Below are positions 1-8,359 of a stretch of DNA of 64,000 nucleotides, piece by piece. The translations under genes and the position numbers were made by a program. The notes under the pieces were generated by a model, which was given only the letters and a program-made list of their open reading frames with translations, did no database searches and was not told the DNA's origin. Source of the DNA: Burkholderiales bacterium (GTDB taxonomy: Bacteria; Pseudomonadota; Gammaproteobacteria; Burkholderiales; Burkholderiaceae_C); contig JACPOK010000016.1 of assembly GCA_016191525.1 (NCBI GenBank), positions 1 to 64,000 on the forward strand. The letters run 5' to 3'. The stretch's first letter is position 1. Each line of letters begins with the position of its first letter.

Positions 1-1169
1 ATGCCGGTCTGCGCCCGCCCCAGGATCAGCGCATGCACGTCGTGCGTGCCTTCGTAGGTGTTCACCACTTCCAGGTTGACCATGTGGCGGGCCACGCCGA
101 ACTCGTCGCTGATGCCGTTGCCGCCCATCATGTCGCGCGCCAGCCGCGCGATGTCCAGCGCCTTGCCGCAGGAGTTGCGCTTCATGATGGAGGTGATCTC
201 CACCGAGGCCGTGCCCTCGTCCTTCATGCGCCCCAGGCGCAGGCAGCCCTGCAGGCCCAGGGTGATTTCAGTCTGCATGTCGGCCAGCTTTTTCTGGATC
301 AGCTGGTTCGCCGCCAGCGGCTTGCCGAACTGTTTGCGGTCCAGCACGTACTGGCGGGCACGGAACCAGCAGTCTTCCGCCGCGCCCAGCGCGCCCCAGG
401 CAATGCCGTAGCGGGCTGAATTGAGACAGGTGAACGGGCCCTTCAGGCCGCGCACATCGGGGAAAGCGTTCTCTTCGGGGCAGAACACCTCGTCCATGAC
501 GATCTCGCCGGTGATGGAGGCACGCAGGCCCACCTTGCCCATGATCTTGGGGGCGGACAGGCCCTTGGCGCCCTTGTCCAGCACGAAGCCGCGGATGGCG
601 CCCTCGTCGTCCTTGGCCCAGACCACGAACACGTCGGCGATCGGGCTGTTGGTGATCCACATTTTGGCGCCCGACAGGCTGTAGCCGCCGGGGACCTTCT
701 TCGCGCGCGTCACCATGCTGTTGGGGTCGGAGCCGTGGTTGGGCTCGGTCAGGCCGAAGCAGCCTATCCACTCGCCGGTGGCCAGCTTGGGCAGGTACTT
801 CTGCTTCGTCGCTTCATTGGCGAACTCGTTGATGGGCACCATCACCAGCGAAGACTGCACGCTCATCATCGAGCGGTAGCCGGAATCGACCCGCTCCACT
901 TCGCGCGCGACGATGCCGTAGCACACGTAATTCAGGCCGGCGCCGCCGTACTGCTCGGGGATGGTGGAGCCCAGCAGGCCCAGCTCGCCCATCTCGCGGA
1001 AGATCGATGCATCAGTGGTCTCGTTGCGGAAGGCCTGCACCACGCGCGGCGCCAGCTTGTCCTGGCAATACGCGGCCGCCGATTCGCGCACCATGCGCTC
1101 GTCATCGGTGAGCTGCTCGTTCAGCAGCAGCGGGTCTTCCCAGTGGAAGGATGCTTTAGTGAGAGTCAT
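1..1169 (-). CDS. gcdH: Acyl-CoA dehydrogenase, glutaryl-CoA dehydrogenase type (3' end cut by window)
   Basis: FAD-dependent oxidation and decarboxylation of glutaryl-CoA to crotonyl-CoA is the expected reaction, in lysine, tryptophan and aromatic catabolism. I translated the minus strand from the ATG at 1169: 389 residues are visible. They include the N-terminal helical domain, the FAD-domain stretch [13 protein letters not shown], the substrate-loop sequence [19 protein letters not shown] typical of GcdH, and the C-terminal [18 protein letters not shown], where the glutamate of YEGT is the catalytic base in GcdH. Only a few C-terminal residues should lie beyond base 1. The codon use is that of the high-GC chromosomal flank, unlike the catabolic genes that follow. 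The assignment to GcdH rather than a general acyl-CoA dehydrogenase is by eye. Confidence 0.88.
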   Translation of the reverse strand, partial: MTLTKASFHWEDPLLLNEQLTDDERMVRESAAAYCQDKLAPRVVQAFRNETTDASIFREMGELGLLGSTIPEQYGGAGLNYVCYGIVAREVERVDSGYRSMMSVQSSLVMVPINEFANEATKQKYLPKLATGEWIGCFGLTEPNHGSDPNSMVTRAKKVPGGYSLSGAKMWITNSPIADVFVVWAKDDEGAIRGFVLDKGAKGLSAPKIMGKVGLRASITGEIVMDEVFCPEENAFPDVRGLKGPFTCLNSARYGIAWGALGAAEDCWFRARQYVLDRKQFGKPLAANQLIQKKLADMQTEITLGLQGCLRLGRMKDEGTASVEITSIMKRNSCGKALDIARLARDMMGGNGISDEFGVARHMVNLEVVNTYEGTHDVHALILGRAQTG

Positions 1170-1446
1170 CAGAAGTTTTCGCTGCGGTTGAACCAGACGA
1201 AGGAATAGCCGATTCGCCTTTTGCTTGACTGCAAAATACAGTTGCGGGCCAGACCCTGTCCGGCGCCCCAGTGATCCAGATTTGCCAAGACGAAGCCAGC
1301 ACTTGCCGCGCAGGGTCTGCACAGAACGCCTTGAGCTGTCGTTTGCCGTCGATGCCGGGTTCTTCACGACGACTCATCGCGGCTATCAGCGTTAGCGCGA
1401 TGGCTACGAACGCAAATACCCAGAGCAGGGACGTGGAAATCTTCAC
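1156..1446 (-). CDS. Small single-pass membrane protein, hypothetical
   Basis: Ninety-six residues from a GTG start that overlaps the stop codon of the upstream TetR gene by four bases (GTGA), the usual layout for translational coupling. Residues 4-24 form one hydrophobic segment ([17 protein letters not shown]), followed by a polar tail containing three cysteines. I recognise no family. Its end overlaps the first codons of the gcdH-like gene by 14 bases. It could be a chance frame: the tail is low in complexity and there is no separate ribosome site. The coupling to the regulator gene and the clean membrane segment are the only support. Confidence 0.35.
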   Translation of the reverse strand: MKISTSLLWVFAFVAIALTLIAAMSRREEPGIDGKRQLKAFCADPARQVLASSWQIWITGAPDRVWPATVFCSQAKGESAIPSSGSTAAKTSDDSH

Positions 1447-2147
1447 CCAAATGAGCCAAAGCCGGCCACCAGGAAAGGAAGCATGCTTGCAAAGACGCGC
1501 TCTAGGTCGCTAGACCCGTAGCGACCGGAAGACAAGCTTTCTACGCGCCCAGGCTCGGCAACGAGGGACAGCATGGTCCCCACCATAAAGCTAAAGGCTT
1601 GATAGATTCGCTCCTCTTCTACGTTTGGCAGCGTCCGGCGAAACTCGGCAACAAACTGGCGGGCAACCGCGTTGTAGTGGACGCCTATCACTTTGGCGTA
1701 GTCCGGCGCATTGGAGGCTCGCGCAACAAGGAGGGCGTAGTGTTTCCACCCCCGCCCGCCATTGCTGCTGCGTTCGACGAATGGATGCACGTAAGCTGTG
1801 ATCAGATCCCCCAAGGAAACGGGTGCGGCCCCAGCCCGGCTTCGCGCGGCGTCCAGCAGTTGCATGCGCTGATGTGCCATATAGGCGGCACGACGTTCGA
1901 CCACCTTGTCGAACAATGTGTCCTTGGTGCCAAAGTGATAGGCAACTAGCGCCAATTGCGCTTCCGACTGCTGCGCCACATCCCTCATGGATGTCCCATG
2001 GAAGCCATGGAGGGCAAAAAGAATTTCCGCGGCGTCGAGCACACGTTCCCTTGTCACGTCGCCGGACTTACGCCCGTTGGGCCGCACGACACCGGGTACG
2101 GCAGCTGGCTTGCTGGGAGTAGACGCTCGTTTTGCTGTAACCATCAT
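1443..2147 (-). CDS. TetR/AcrR family transcriptional regulator
   Basis: A 234-residue regulator. The N-terminal helix-turn-helix covers roughly residues 32-80 (TRERVLDAAEILFALHGF, then TSMRDVAQQSEAQLALVAYHFGTKDTLF), the classical TetR pattern with the YHF-KD signature. The C-terminal half is the ligand-binding and dimerisation part; its signature VERRAAYMAHQRMQLLD is seen in the CerR-like branch. It ends the minus-strand run that begins with the hydrolase at 5238 and sits 31 bases after the dehydrogenase gene. It probably controls that run or the larger catabolic region, but no operator can be assigned to it. ATG codons at 2147 and 2144 are both possible starts. Confidence 0.9.
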   Translation of the reverse strand: MMVTAKRASTPSKPAAVPGVVRPNGRKSGDVTRERVLDAAEILFALHGFHGTSMRDVAQQSEAQLALVAYHFGTKDTLFDKVVERRAAYMAHQRMQLLDAARSRAGAAPVSLGDLITAYVHPFVERSSNGGRGWKHYALLVARASNAPDYAKVIGVHYNAVARQFVAEFRRTLPNVEEERIYQAFSFMVGTMLSLVAEPGRVESLSSGRYGSSDLERVFASMLPFLVAGFGSFG

Positions 2148-2178
2148 TCAATTGTGCATTGATCGCTAGTGGCCGCTT

Positions 2179-3042
2179 TCAACCTAGGCCCGCAGCGCGT
2201 TCAACGCAACGAATGACGGCGGCGTAGTCCGCGTCCGCGTCGCCGTTGGCGGCGGCTGAGTGAAGCAACTGCAGGGTCAGTGCCGTCTGCGGGATCGGCA
2301 CTCTCAGTCTTTCAGCTTCGCCCAGGATCAAATTGACGTCCTTGGCCATCTGGGTGACGGTGAAGGTCGGCGTGAAATTGCGTTCGAGGAGTTGCACCGA
2401 CTTTGCCTTCACGATCGGCGAGGCGACCGCGCTGTTCGTCAGCACCTCCCACATATCGGCCCAGAGCAGTCCACCCTTCGCTCCGAGCGTGAGCGACTCG
2501 GCAAGCATTGCGCTCGTTTGCGCGATCATGAGATTGACTACGAGTTTCATGAGCCTTGACTGCTCGCCGTCACCCAGCCAGTACTGACTCGGCCCGAACA
2601 GTCGCAGCACAGGCAGCATGCGATCGTAGGTAGTCCTTGGGCCAGAAACCAATAAGGTCAACTGGGCGGCGTCTGCCATCGCATTGTTGCCGGACACCGT
2701 TGCACGCAAATAGGCGATCTTGCGCGTCGCCAGCAACTCGGCTACGCGCGCGGACATCGCTGGCGACACCGTGCTGGTATCCACGTAGACAGTGTCCGGT
2801 CGTGCGTGCCGGCTGACCTGCTCCGCGACTGTCCAGAGAATTTCGTCGTTGGGCAGCGACGAGAGAATGATCTCAGCCGCCTCAATTCCCAAAGCTCCCT
2901 GCGCCACGCGCATCCCCACAGCATGAGCTGCTTTCAACCTGCCTTCATCGGTATCGTCGACGGAAACTTCATGCCCCGCGGTCAGGAGGTGCCGCCCCAT
3001 GGGGTGACCCATCTTCCCCGCTCCGATCAAGTGCACCTTCAT
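2179..3042 (-). CDS. NAD(P)-dependent dehydrogenase of the 3-hydroxyisobutyrate dehydrogenase family
   Basis: A 287-residue beta-hydroxyacid dehydrogenase. The N-terminal Rossmann motif is GAGKMGHPMGRHLL (about residues 7-20). The substrate signature DTSTVSPAMSARVAE follows, and the conserved lysine lies in LMKLVVNLMIAQTSAMLAE (about residue 168). The usual DAPVSGG loop reads ATVSGNNAMAD here, so the substrate is probably not 3-hydroxyisobutyrate itself. The gene lies 21 bases after the Bug receptor gene and before the TetR gene, so it likely reduces or oxidises a small hydroxyacid in the same catabolic route. A glyoxylate/tartronate-semialdehyde reductase-like role is an alternative. Confidence 0.85.
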   Translation of the reverse strand: MKVHLIGAGKMGHPMGRHLLTAGHEVSVDDTDEGRLKAAHAVGMRVAQGALGIEAAEIILSSLPNDEILWTVAEQVSRHARPDTVYVDTSTVSPAMSARVAELLATRKIAYLRATVSGNNAMADAAQLTLLVSGPRTTYDRMLPVLRLFGPSQYWLGDGEQSRLMKLVVNLMIAQTSAMLAESLTLGAKGGLLWADMWEVLTNSAVASPIVKAKSVQLLERNFTPTFTVTQMAKDVNLILGEAERLRVPIPQTALTLQLLHSAAANGDADADYAAVIRCVERAAGLG

Positions 3043-3063
3043 CCTAGATCCTGTTCAAACCGT

Positions 3064-4026
3064 TCATTCATCGCCTTTGATACCGAGTTCGGGCAATACC
3101 TTTTTGAATCGCACGACGTCGGCTTCGAGAGACTTCCGGAACTCCTGTGGAGGCGTAAGCACTAGTTTGGCCTGGCTGACTTTCAGATAGTCCTGGTAGG
3201 TCGGCAGCTTCGCCGCCTCCGAGACCTGCTTGAACAGCGCCTGTGCCTTGGCCGGCGGCATGCCAGCCGGTGCGAGCAGCCCCGACCAGGCAGGGACGTC
3301 GACATCCTTGAGTCCCAGTTCGCGGAAGGTCGGGACGCCCGGGAAATCCGGGTCCGGCTGTTCCGACGAAATCGCCAGTGCGCGGACTCGGCCATCACGC
3401 AACAGCGGCAGCGCGGTCGATGCGCCCATGAAGACCATATTCACATGCCCACCCAGGAAGTCCGTTACGGGAGACTTGTACGGAACATGAAGAAGCTTGA
3501 CGCCCGCGGAACGTGCAAACATGGCGCCGATCACATGGGTAGTGTTGCCGTTGCCGAACGAGCCATAACTCACCTGGTCCGGCTTGTCCTTCGCCGCCGC
3601 GATGAGATCCTGAATGGTCTTGTAGGGGGAGTTGGCTTGCACGAGCAAGGCAAATCCAGAAGACCGCGTCACCACGCTTATCGGGGTGAAACTTTTGACC
3701 GGATCGTACGGCAGCTTGTTGTACAGCCCTGCGTTGGTCGCATGACCAGCCGTCGTGAACAAGAGCGTCGTTCCGTCGGGCTTCGCCTTGGCGACTTCAG
3801 CCGTGGCAATTCGGCCACCTGCGCCGGCCTTATTTTCGACGATCACACTTTTGCCGGTTGTTTTGGACAGCGCTTCAGCAAATGCGCGCGCCGAAGTGTC
3901 GAACGGATTGCCAGCACCGATCGGCACGACAATTCGAATGACGTCGGTTTGGGCGAAGGCCAAAATGGGCAGAATTGCGACGGCGAGTATCGCCCCACGA
4001 AGCTTGGCACCTATCGGGTTGAACAT
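3064..4026 (-). CDS. Bug/TctC family periplasmic solute-binding protein
   Basis: A 320-residue periplasmic receptor of the tripartite tricarboxylate transporter type. There is an N-terminal signal peptide (hydrophobic AILAVAILPILAFA then QTD). The family landmarks are IRIVVPIGAGNPFDTSARAF, VENKAGAGGRIA, TTLLFTTAGHATN and LLHVPYKSPVTDFLGG. The Bug family binds carboxylates and aromatic acids and is greatly expanded in Burkholderiales, often without its own TctAB membrane partners; none are present here. The start at 4026 has a good AAGGAGA site. It lies between the hydrolase and dehydrogenase genes, so it probably captures a substrate or intermediate of this pathway. Confidence 0.9.
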   Translation of the reverse strand: MFNPIGAKLRGAILAVAILPILAFAQTDVIRIVVPIGAGNPFDTSARAFAEALSKTTGKSVIVENKAGAGGRIATAEVAKAKPDGTTLLFTTAGHATNAGLYNKLPYDPVKSFTPISVVTRSSGFALLVQANSPYKTIQDLIAAAKDKPDQVSYGSFGNGNTTHVIGAMFARSAGVKLLHVPYKSPVTDFLGGHVNMVFMGASTALPLLRDGRVRALAISSEQPDPDFPGVPTFRELGLKDVDVPAWSGLLAPAGMPPAKAQALFKQVSEAAKLPTYQDYLKVSQAKLVLTPPQEFRKSLEADVVRFKKVLPELGIKGDE

Positions 4027-4089
4027 AAAGTCTCCTTACGTCTTGAGTTGAGAGTGCGCACCCCTGGCGAGCCCGCACACAGGGATTAG

Positions 4090-5238
4090 TCAGGCAGCGT
4101 TCAAAACTTCTGCAATCCAGTCTGACATTGCGTTCGTCGCCAAGCTCATGTTGCCGATGCTGCAGTGCTGGTCGCCGCCTTCTGCGACCGTGAAAATTCG
4201 CAAGTCTCTCTTCGGTGAGTTCACGCAGCCGTCGTGCGTTTTCACGGCGTCCGCAACCGGGATTTGGCGGTCGTCCTCACCGTGTGTGATGTAGATCGGC
4301 ACACGGATGCGATCCAGAACACCGTCCAATGTGAACTTGTCCGTCACCTGGATGCAGTCCTCAACAGTTTCCCGGCCGAGGACCCACTTGACGTGGTCGA
4401 CGTAGTGGGGGACAGATTTCTGGGAGGAACTCGCACCTGATATGCGAGCGCGGAATCGCTTTCCCCAGTCGTAGTTGGCGCCCCAAGCAACACAGCAAGC
4501 AAATCTCGGCTCGAACGCGGCGGCTCGGGGCGCGTGGTAACCCCCAAGGCTAAGCGCCATCATTCCTATGCGGCGGCCGTCAACGTCCTTGCGTCGTTCA
4601 AGGTAGTCGACACACGCGCCTGCCGGCACCTCCGCCTCCGGAGCGTTGTGCAGATCGTTCTTGCGCAGCGCCTCGCCTACGCCCGGATTGTCGACAAGCA
4701 GGATCGATACCCCGCGCTGCGCGAGCATCCCCGGCAGGCCGCACAGATACAGATACTCCTTCACCCCATCAAGTCCGTTGAAATGGACGATGCATGGCGC
4801 GGGCTTGGCCTCTGTCCCTGAGGAGACCATCAGCGCCGGCAGAAACGACTGCCCGAAGGGGACCCGCACCTTCTCACAGTTCATTCCAGAGCACTGCACG
4901 TACTTGTCGAACGTTGCGAGCAGTTCGTCGTAGGCGGCAAGCCGGGGCAAATAGTCATGAGACGGGATACGCTCGGCCGTGATGTACATCACGCACGCGC
5001 GACGATACTTCTCTGCCGCTGAATTCAGGTGTCCCGCCCGTTCATCCTCTGCAGCCGATTTGGCAAGCTTGGTGGCGGCCTGCTCCCACGCGCGAAAAAA
5101 GTCGTTCGCCTGCGCCTGGTCATCGACCACATCTCGCAACTCACGACAGGCGCGATCGATTTCGTCCATGTTGGCACCGGCGTCCAGAGCCATGGAGAGC
5201 GCCAAGTTCCAAGAATAGACTTTGAAATAGCTAAACAT
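4090..5238 (-). CDS. Alpha/beta hydrolase of the FrsA / 2,6-dihydroxypseudooxynicotine hydrolase-like group
   Basis: A 382-residue alpha/beta hydrolase with a long N-terminal helical region (residues 1-110) ahead of the catalytic core, the layout of the family that includes 2,6-dihydroxypseudooxynicotine hydrolase. That enzyme cleaves a carbon-carbon bond between a dihydroxylated ring and a ketone. The nucleophile is Ser230 in ALSLGG, the acid is in HGEDDRQIP (about 322-323), and the base is His358 in GGDQHC. No signal peptide is seen, so it is cytoplasmic. It is first in a four- or five-gene minus run (hydrolase, Bug receptor, dehydrogenase, TetR, small protein). A repeat shared with 18125 lies 36 bases upstream of its start. 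Esterase activity is the alternative; the substrate is unknown. Confidence 0.8.
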   Translation of the reverse strand: MFSYFKVYSWNLALSMALDAGANMDEIDRACRELRDVVDDQAQANDFFRAWEQAATKLAKSAAEDERAGHLNSAAEKYRRACVMYITAERIPSHDYLPRLAAYDELLATFDKYVQCSGMNCEKVRVPFGQSFLPALMVSSGTEAKPAPCIVHFNGLDGVKEYLYLCGLPGMLAQRGVSILLVDNPGVGEALRKNDLHNAPEAEVPAGACVDYLERRKDVDGRRIGMMALSLGGYHAPRAAAFEPRFACCVAWGANYDWGKRFRARISGASSSQKSVPHYVDHVKWVLGRETVEDCIQVTDKFTLDGVLDRIRVPIYITHGEDDRQIPVADAVKTHDGCVNSPKRDLRIFTVAEGGDQHCSIGNMSLATNAMSDWIAEVLNAA

Positions 5239-5386
5239 TTGCCCACCATTTTCAAGCAGTGATTGATATAATAACTGAACGACTGAACAATTAAATTAGG
5301 GTTATCACTGACAATGCATGCCCAGCAAGATTTCATTTCATCGTCTGTTTTAATATTCATCCGTTCAGCTTTAGAAGGACCCGTCC
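5239..5386. promoter_or_regulatory. Divergent promoter region with a 17-base tandem operator-like repeat
   Basis: An AT-rich spacer between the minus-strand hydrolase gene (start 5238) and the plus-strand YCII gene (start 5387). Bases 5274-5290 read ACTGAACGACTGAACAA, two direct copies of ACTGAAC with an 8-base period, followed by an AT stretch and TTAGGGTTA. The identical 17 bases followed by a similar AT stretch and TTAGGGTT occur at 18125-18141. On the minus strand the motif reads TTGTTCAGTCGTTCAGT and is followed by TTATTATATC, which resembles a -10 region. The site is therefore a good candidate for a shared regulator or promoter element. The plus gene has its own ribosome site (AGAAGGA, 5372-5378). 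Confidence 0.55.
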
Positions 5387-5695
5387 ATGCTCTTCACTTT
5401 TCACCTCCTGGACCGGCGCGATGCCGCCGATCTTCGGACCCAGTTGCGCCCCGAACACAAGGCCTATCTGGCAGGTGTCGCCAGTAACATCGCGTTCGCC
5501 GGCCCGCTTCTCACTGATGACGGCCAAACGATGATTGGCAGTTTGCTGGTGATCGATTTCACCGACCGTGCCGCTGCGCTGCGGTGGCAAGCTGATGAGC
5601 CATTTACCCGTGCCGGCATCTATGCGTCGATCTCGGTCCATCCATTCTCAAACCTGTGGCCCCAGCGGGCGGGCTTCCCTCCATCGCCTGCCTGA
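5387..5695 (+). CDS. YCII-domain protein
   Basis: A 102-residue protein of the YciI fold, a small ferredoxin-like dimeric alpha/beta barrel. The family pattern is visible: MLFTFHLLDR at the N-terminus, LRPEHKAYLA, AGPLLTDDGQTMIGSLLVIDF in the middle, and DEPFTRAGIYASISVHPF towards the C-terminus, where the conserved DPF/DEPF and histidine-aspartate positions of the family lie. Such proteins act as small lyases, hydrolases or dehalogenase-like enzymes in aromatic degradation (for example muconolactone isomerase-like folds). It stands 37 bases ahead of the next plus gene and probably shares its transcript. The exact reaction is unknown. Confidence 0.82.
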   Translation: MLFTFHLLDRRDAADLRTQLRPEHKAYLAGVASNIAFAGPLLTDDGQTMIGSLLVIDFTDRAAALRWQADEPFTRAGIYASISVHPFSNLWPQRAGFPPSPA

Positions 5696-5732
5696 CCACT
5701 CGGCTTGACGTGCTACTCCAAAGGGTATCCAG

Positions 5733-6497
5733 ATGAACAATGCAATGGAAGTCAGGATCGACCGAGTTCTGGTGACTGCGGAGCAAATCGCAAATTGGGA
5801 GGCCGGCCGCGCGCGAGCGGTACTCAGGAAGCTGAGGCGAATGATGGGAATCAAGCGCGACGCTATCGGCTCCTCGGGCGAGCTCTCGGCGATGCGAAAT
5901 GAACTATTGCGCCTGAAGGAGGAGTGCGGCCGGCAGCGAATGCGCTCGGCGCTAGAGCGTGACACACGCATCTCGGGTTTCATTTCCAAGTTCGTTGTGC
6001 TGCTGTCCGGAGGGCGCCGCAAACAGTGCGTGGTGGAGATCAAGGTAGCCGGCGCTACTGCGAAGCAGGTTTTCGAGGGCATTGATGACCTGATGCGCAG
6101 CGACACCAACGAAAACAGGCAAAGTAACCTCCTGGCCTGTCCGGATCACTACGTATTGGAACCACGCGGCACGGTTCTGGAAGTGATCGAGACAACGGGC
6201 GGCTCGCCCTTCCCCGCACAGTTCTTCATGCAGTTCGGAGATGAATCCGGCATCAAGACTGCACGCGACCCCTTGTTTCCCTACCAGTCCGTAGGAACGG
6301 CCCGCGCGAGCGATGGCGCTGTCCTTGGCGGAGTCCGGCATCAATTCCGCGACGAAGGAGACGGCGGCACCCTGGTCAGGCTTATGGTCGAGTTTCCGCT
6401 GCTGACGCCGAACTATATGATCCGCGATCACCAATGGCACCTCAGCTGCGAATTCTCGCACTGGCTGGGCCATGTGCTGAAGGATCGACACCTCTGA
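5733..6497 (+). CDS. Unknown protein; C-terminal part weakly resembles PhlG-type C-C hydrolases
   Basis: A 254-residue soluble protein. Residues 1-75 are basic and helical (for example EAGRARAVLRKLRRMMGIKR) and read like a coiled segment. From about residue 115 a beta-rich domain follows, with CPDHYVLEPRGTVLEVIETTGG and VGGVRHQF-like elements (actual text LGGVRHQFRDEGDGGTLVRL). It ends with an HLSCEFSHWLGHVL helix in which His and Glu are four residues apart. That order of His/Glu elements and the closing helix recall 2,4-diacetylphloroglucinol and phloretin hydrolases (zinc, Bet v 1-like fold). The likeness is by eye only and weak. It follows the YCII gene and converges on the CocE gene. Confidence 0.6.
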   Translation: MNNAMEVRIDRVLVTAEQIANWEAGRARAVLRKLRRMMGIKRDAIGSSGELSAMRNELLRLKEECGRQRMRSALERDTRISGFISKFVVLLSGGRRKQCVVEIKVAGATAKQVFEGIDDLMRSDTNENRQSNLLACPDHYVLEPRGTVLEVIETTGGSPFPAQFFMQFGDESGIKTARDPLFPYQSVGTARASDGAVLGGVRHQFRDEGDGGTLVRLMVEFPLLTPNYMIRDHQWHLSCEFSHWLGHVLKDRHL

Positions 6498-6526
6498 GGG
6501 AGAGCCTGGCCGCGGGATTCATTCAG

Positions 6527-8356
6527 TCACGGCCTTGGCGACACGGCGGGCAGCAACAGGTAGGCGTCGTATTGGCCGCCGGAGTGCAGAGTTTGCTGTC
6601 CCCCGTAAACCTTGGGATCTCGGCCGAGGTGCAAAAACGGCGCCGAGCCCTTGAAGAATCCATTGGAGATGTGCGGAAATTCGAAGTCTTTGCCTTGAAC
6701 GGTCAAGGCTAGGGTGTATCCACGCGGCACTACGATGCTGGTTGGCCAGATTTCAACATCCGCCTGATAAGGCTTGCCGGGCTCCATGGGCTGCGCTTCC
6801 TGGTGCAGATACACCGGCCGGTGAGGCAGGCTGCGTTTCTCATCACGATCCCGGTGGGATAGACGCAACCATCCTTGCGCAACCGGCACTGCTGGAGCGA
6901 CCGTTCCTTCAAACGTGATTTCCTTGCCGGCCGGATCGAAAAGTCGAATCGTCAGGAAGAGGTCGGCATCTGTCGTCGTGCTGCTGACCCACAGTCGAGC
7001 CATCAACGGTCCAGTGAATTCCCGGTCTTGCTCCGACGGCGGAATCGTAAAGGTTTTACCCGCGGACAAGGCCTCGTAGCTGGCCTTGCTGACACCAGCC
7101 GGTGCGGCGCGACTCAGCGAGGCCGTGCCCGCGTCGAGGTACCACTTCTCGAAATGTGTGCCCGTCAACGGCCACTGGGTGTCTTCGCGCTTGAAGTCAC
7201 CACGAACAGGGTCGCGTACGGTGACTACCACGTTTGATTCATTGCTGAAAGCTTTGGTGTCACCCTTCAGGTGACGATCGAAGAACGCTTTCTGCAGTGA
7301 GAAAGCCGACTCTTCGTAAAACGGAGTGAAGTGATCTCCCGTATGCATCCTCAACCACTTGTCTCTGGAGGCAATCTGCGTGTAGCCTTCAATGTTCCCG
7401 CGCAAATGCAGGCCCATGCCTGTCCAGTTCCCCACGGACAGCGTTGGAATTGTGATACGTGAAAGGTCGGGCGTGCGCTGCCGGTGGTAGGCATCGAGGA
7501 ACGGATGTTTGACCTCGTCCCACGAGAAGCGGCTGCCGGCCAGTGTCGCCGGCGTGCGCGGCTCACCCGTAGCCGCGCCACCAACGATGGCGTCACGGAA
7601 CGTGGTGGTGCCGTTGCCGTTCTGGTTGGGCAGCACCTGCGCCTTTGCCCACAAGGCCGTGAACGTCCCCGATTCGATACCCCCGTGGTAGCCGGAATCC
7701 CGATATGGATCGGCCGCGCCCTCCCAAGGGATCATGGCCGCGAGCCCCTTGGGCTGCAGGGCGGCGACATTCCATTGGCCGATCGCGTAGTAGGAAATCC
7801 CGATAAGGCCGACTTTTCCGTTCGACCATGGCTGGCGCGACGCCCATTCGATGAGCGCCTTGTAATCCTGCGCTTCACGAGGACTTTGCGGGTCGAGGTA
7901 CCCGCCGGTCTTGCCGGAGCCACGCGCGTCCGCCTGGATCACGACGTATCCAGCAGGAACCCAGCGCTCCGGATCCGGCATCTCCCAGCGCATGAAGGAG
8001 CAGGTGGATTCCTTGCACAGGTCGGGAAGTCTTGCGGTCACCTTGCTCCACGTCGGCTTGTAGGGTTCGGCCTCCTGCCAGGCGACGTCCTTCCCGTATA
8101 TCCCATGGGTAACGATTACCGGGTATTTGCCGCTCGTGCTCGGGCGGAAAATGTTGACCCGCAATGGCAAGCCATCATCCATCACCACACCGGCGTTGTA
8201 CTCGAAGACGACGTTTGGCTTCGGGAACGGTTTGATTTCACCGGCAAACTGTTCACCCGCCATGGCGTACGGAGACAGGAAAACCAGCAGACTCGTCGTA
8301 GCGAGAACGCCCGCATGCGTCATCAGGCGGCGTTTGAAGCTGAGTTGGTAAGACAT
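6527..8356 (-). CDS. Secreted CocE/NonD family alpha/beta hydrolase
   Basis: A 609-residue hydrolase with a signal peptide (basic KRR followed by a hydrophobic run ending near AMAGEQ), so it acts in the periplasm or outside. The N-terminal catalytic domain (about 50-380) contains VTHGIYGKDVAWQ, the RGSGKTGG loop, and the nucleophile elbow GLIGISYYAIGQW with Ser188. The family's usual glycine two positions after the tyrosine is alanine here. GDHFTPFYEES carries the probable catalytic histidine. The C-terminal jelly-roll domain (about 400-600, TGPLMARLWVSSTTTDADLFLTIR) is the X-Pro dipeptidyl-peptidase/CocE C-domain. It is last in the ten-gene run, three bases after the chalcone-isomerase-like gene. 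It may cleave an ester of the incoming substrate. Confidence 0.88.
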   Translation of the reverse strand: MSYQLSFKRRLMTHAGVLATTSLLVFLSPYAMAGEQFAGEIKPFPKPNVVFEYNAGVVMDDGLPLRVNIFRPSTSGKYPVIVTHGIYGKDVAWQEAEPYKPTWSKVTARLPDLCKESTCSFMRWEMPDPERWVPAGYVVIQADARGSGKTGGYLDPQSPREAQDYKALIEWASRQPWSNGKVGLIGISYYAIGQWNVAALQPKGLAAMIPWEGAADPYRDSGYHGGIESGTFTALWAKAQVLPNQNGNGTTTFRDAIVGGAATGEPRTPATLAGSRFSWDEVKHPFLDAYHRQRTPDLSRITIPTLSVGNWTGMGLHLRGNIEGYTQIASRDKWLRMHTGDHFTPFYEESAFSLQKAFFDRHLKGDTKAFSNESNVVVTVRDPVRGDFKREDTQWPLTGTHFEKWYLDAGTASLSRAAPAGVSKASYEALSAGKTFTIPPSEQDREFTGPLMARLWVSSTTTDADLFLTIRLFDPAGKEITFEGTVAPAVPVAQGWLRLSHRDRDEKRSLPHRPVYLHQEAQPMEPGKPYQADVEIWPTSIVVPRGYTLALTVQGKDFEFPHISNGFFKGSAPFLHLGRDPKVYGGQQTLHSGGQYDAYLLLPAVSPRP

Positions 8357-8359
8357 TGA

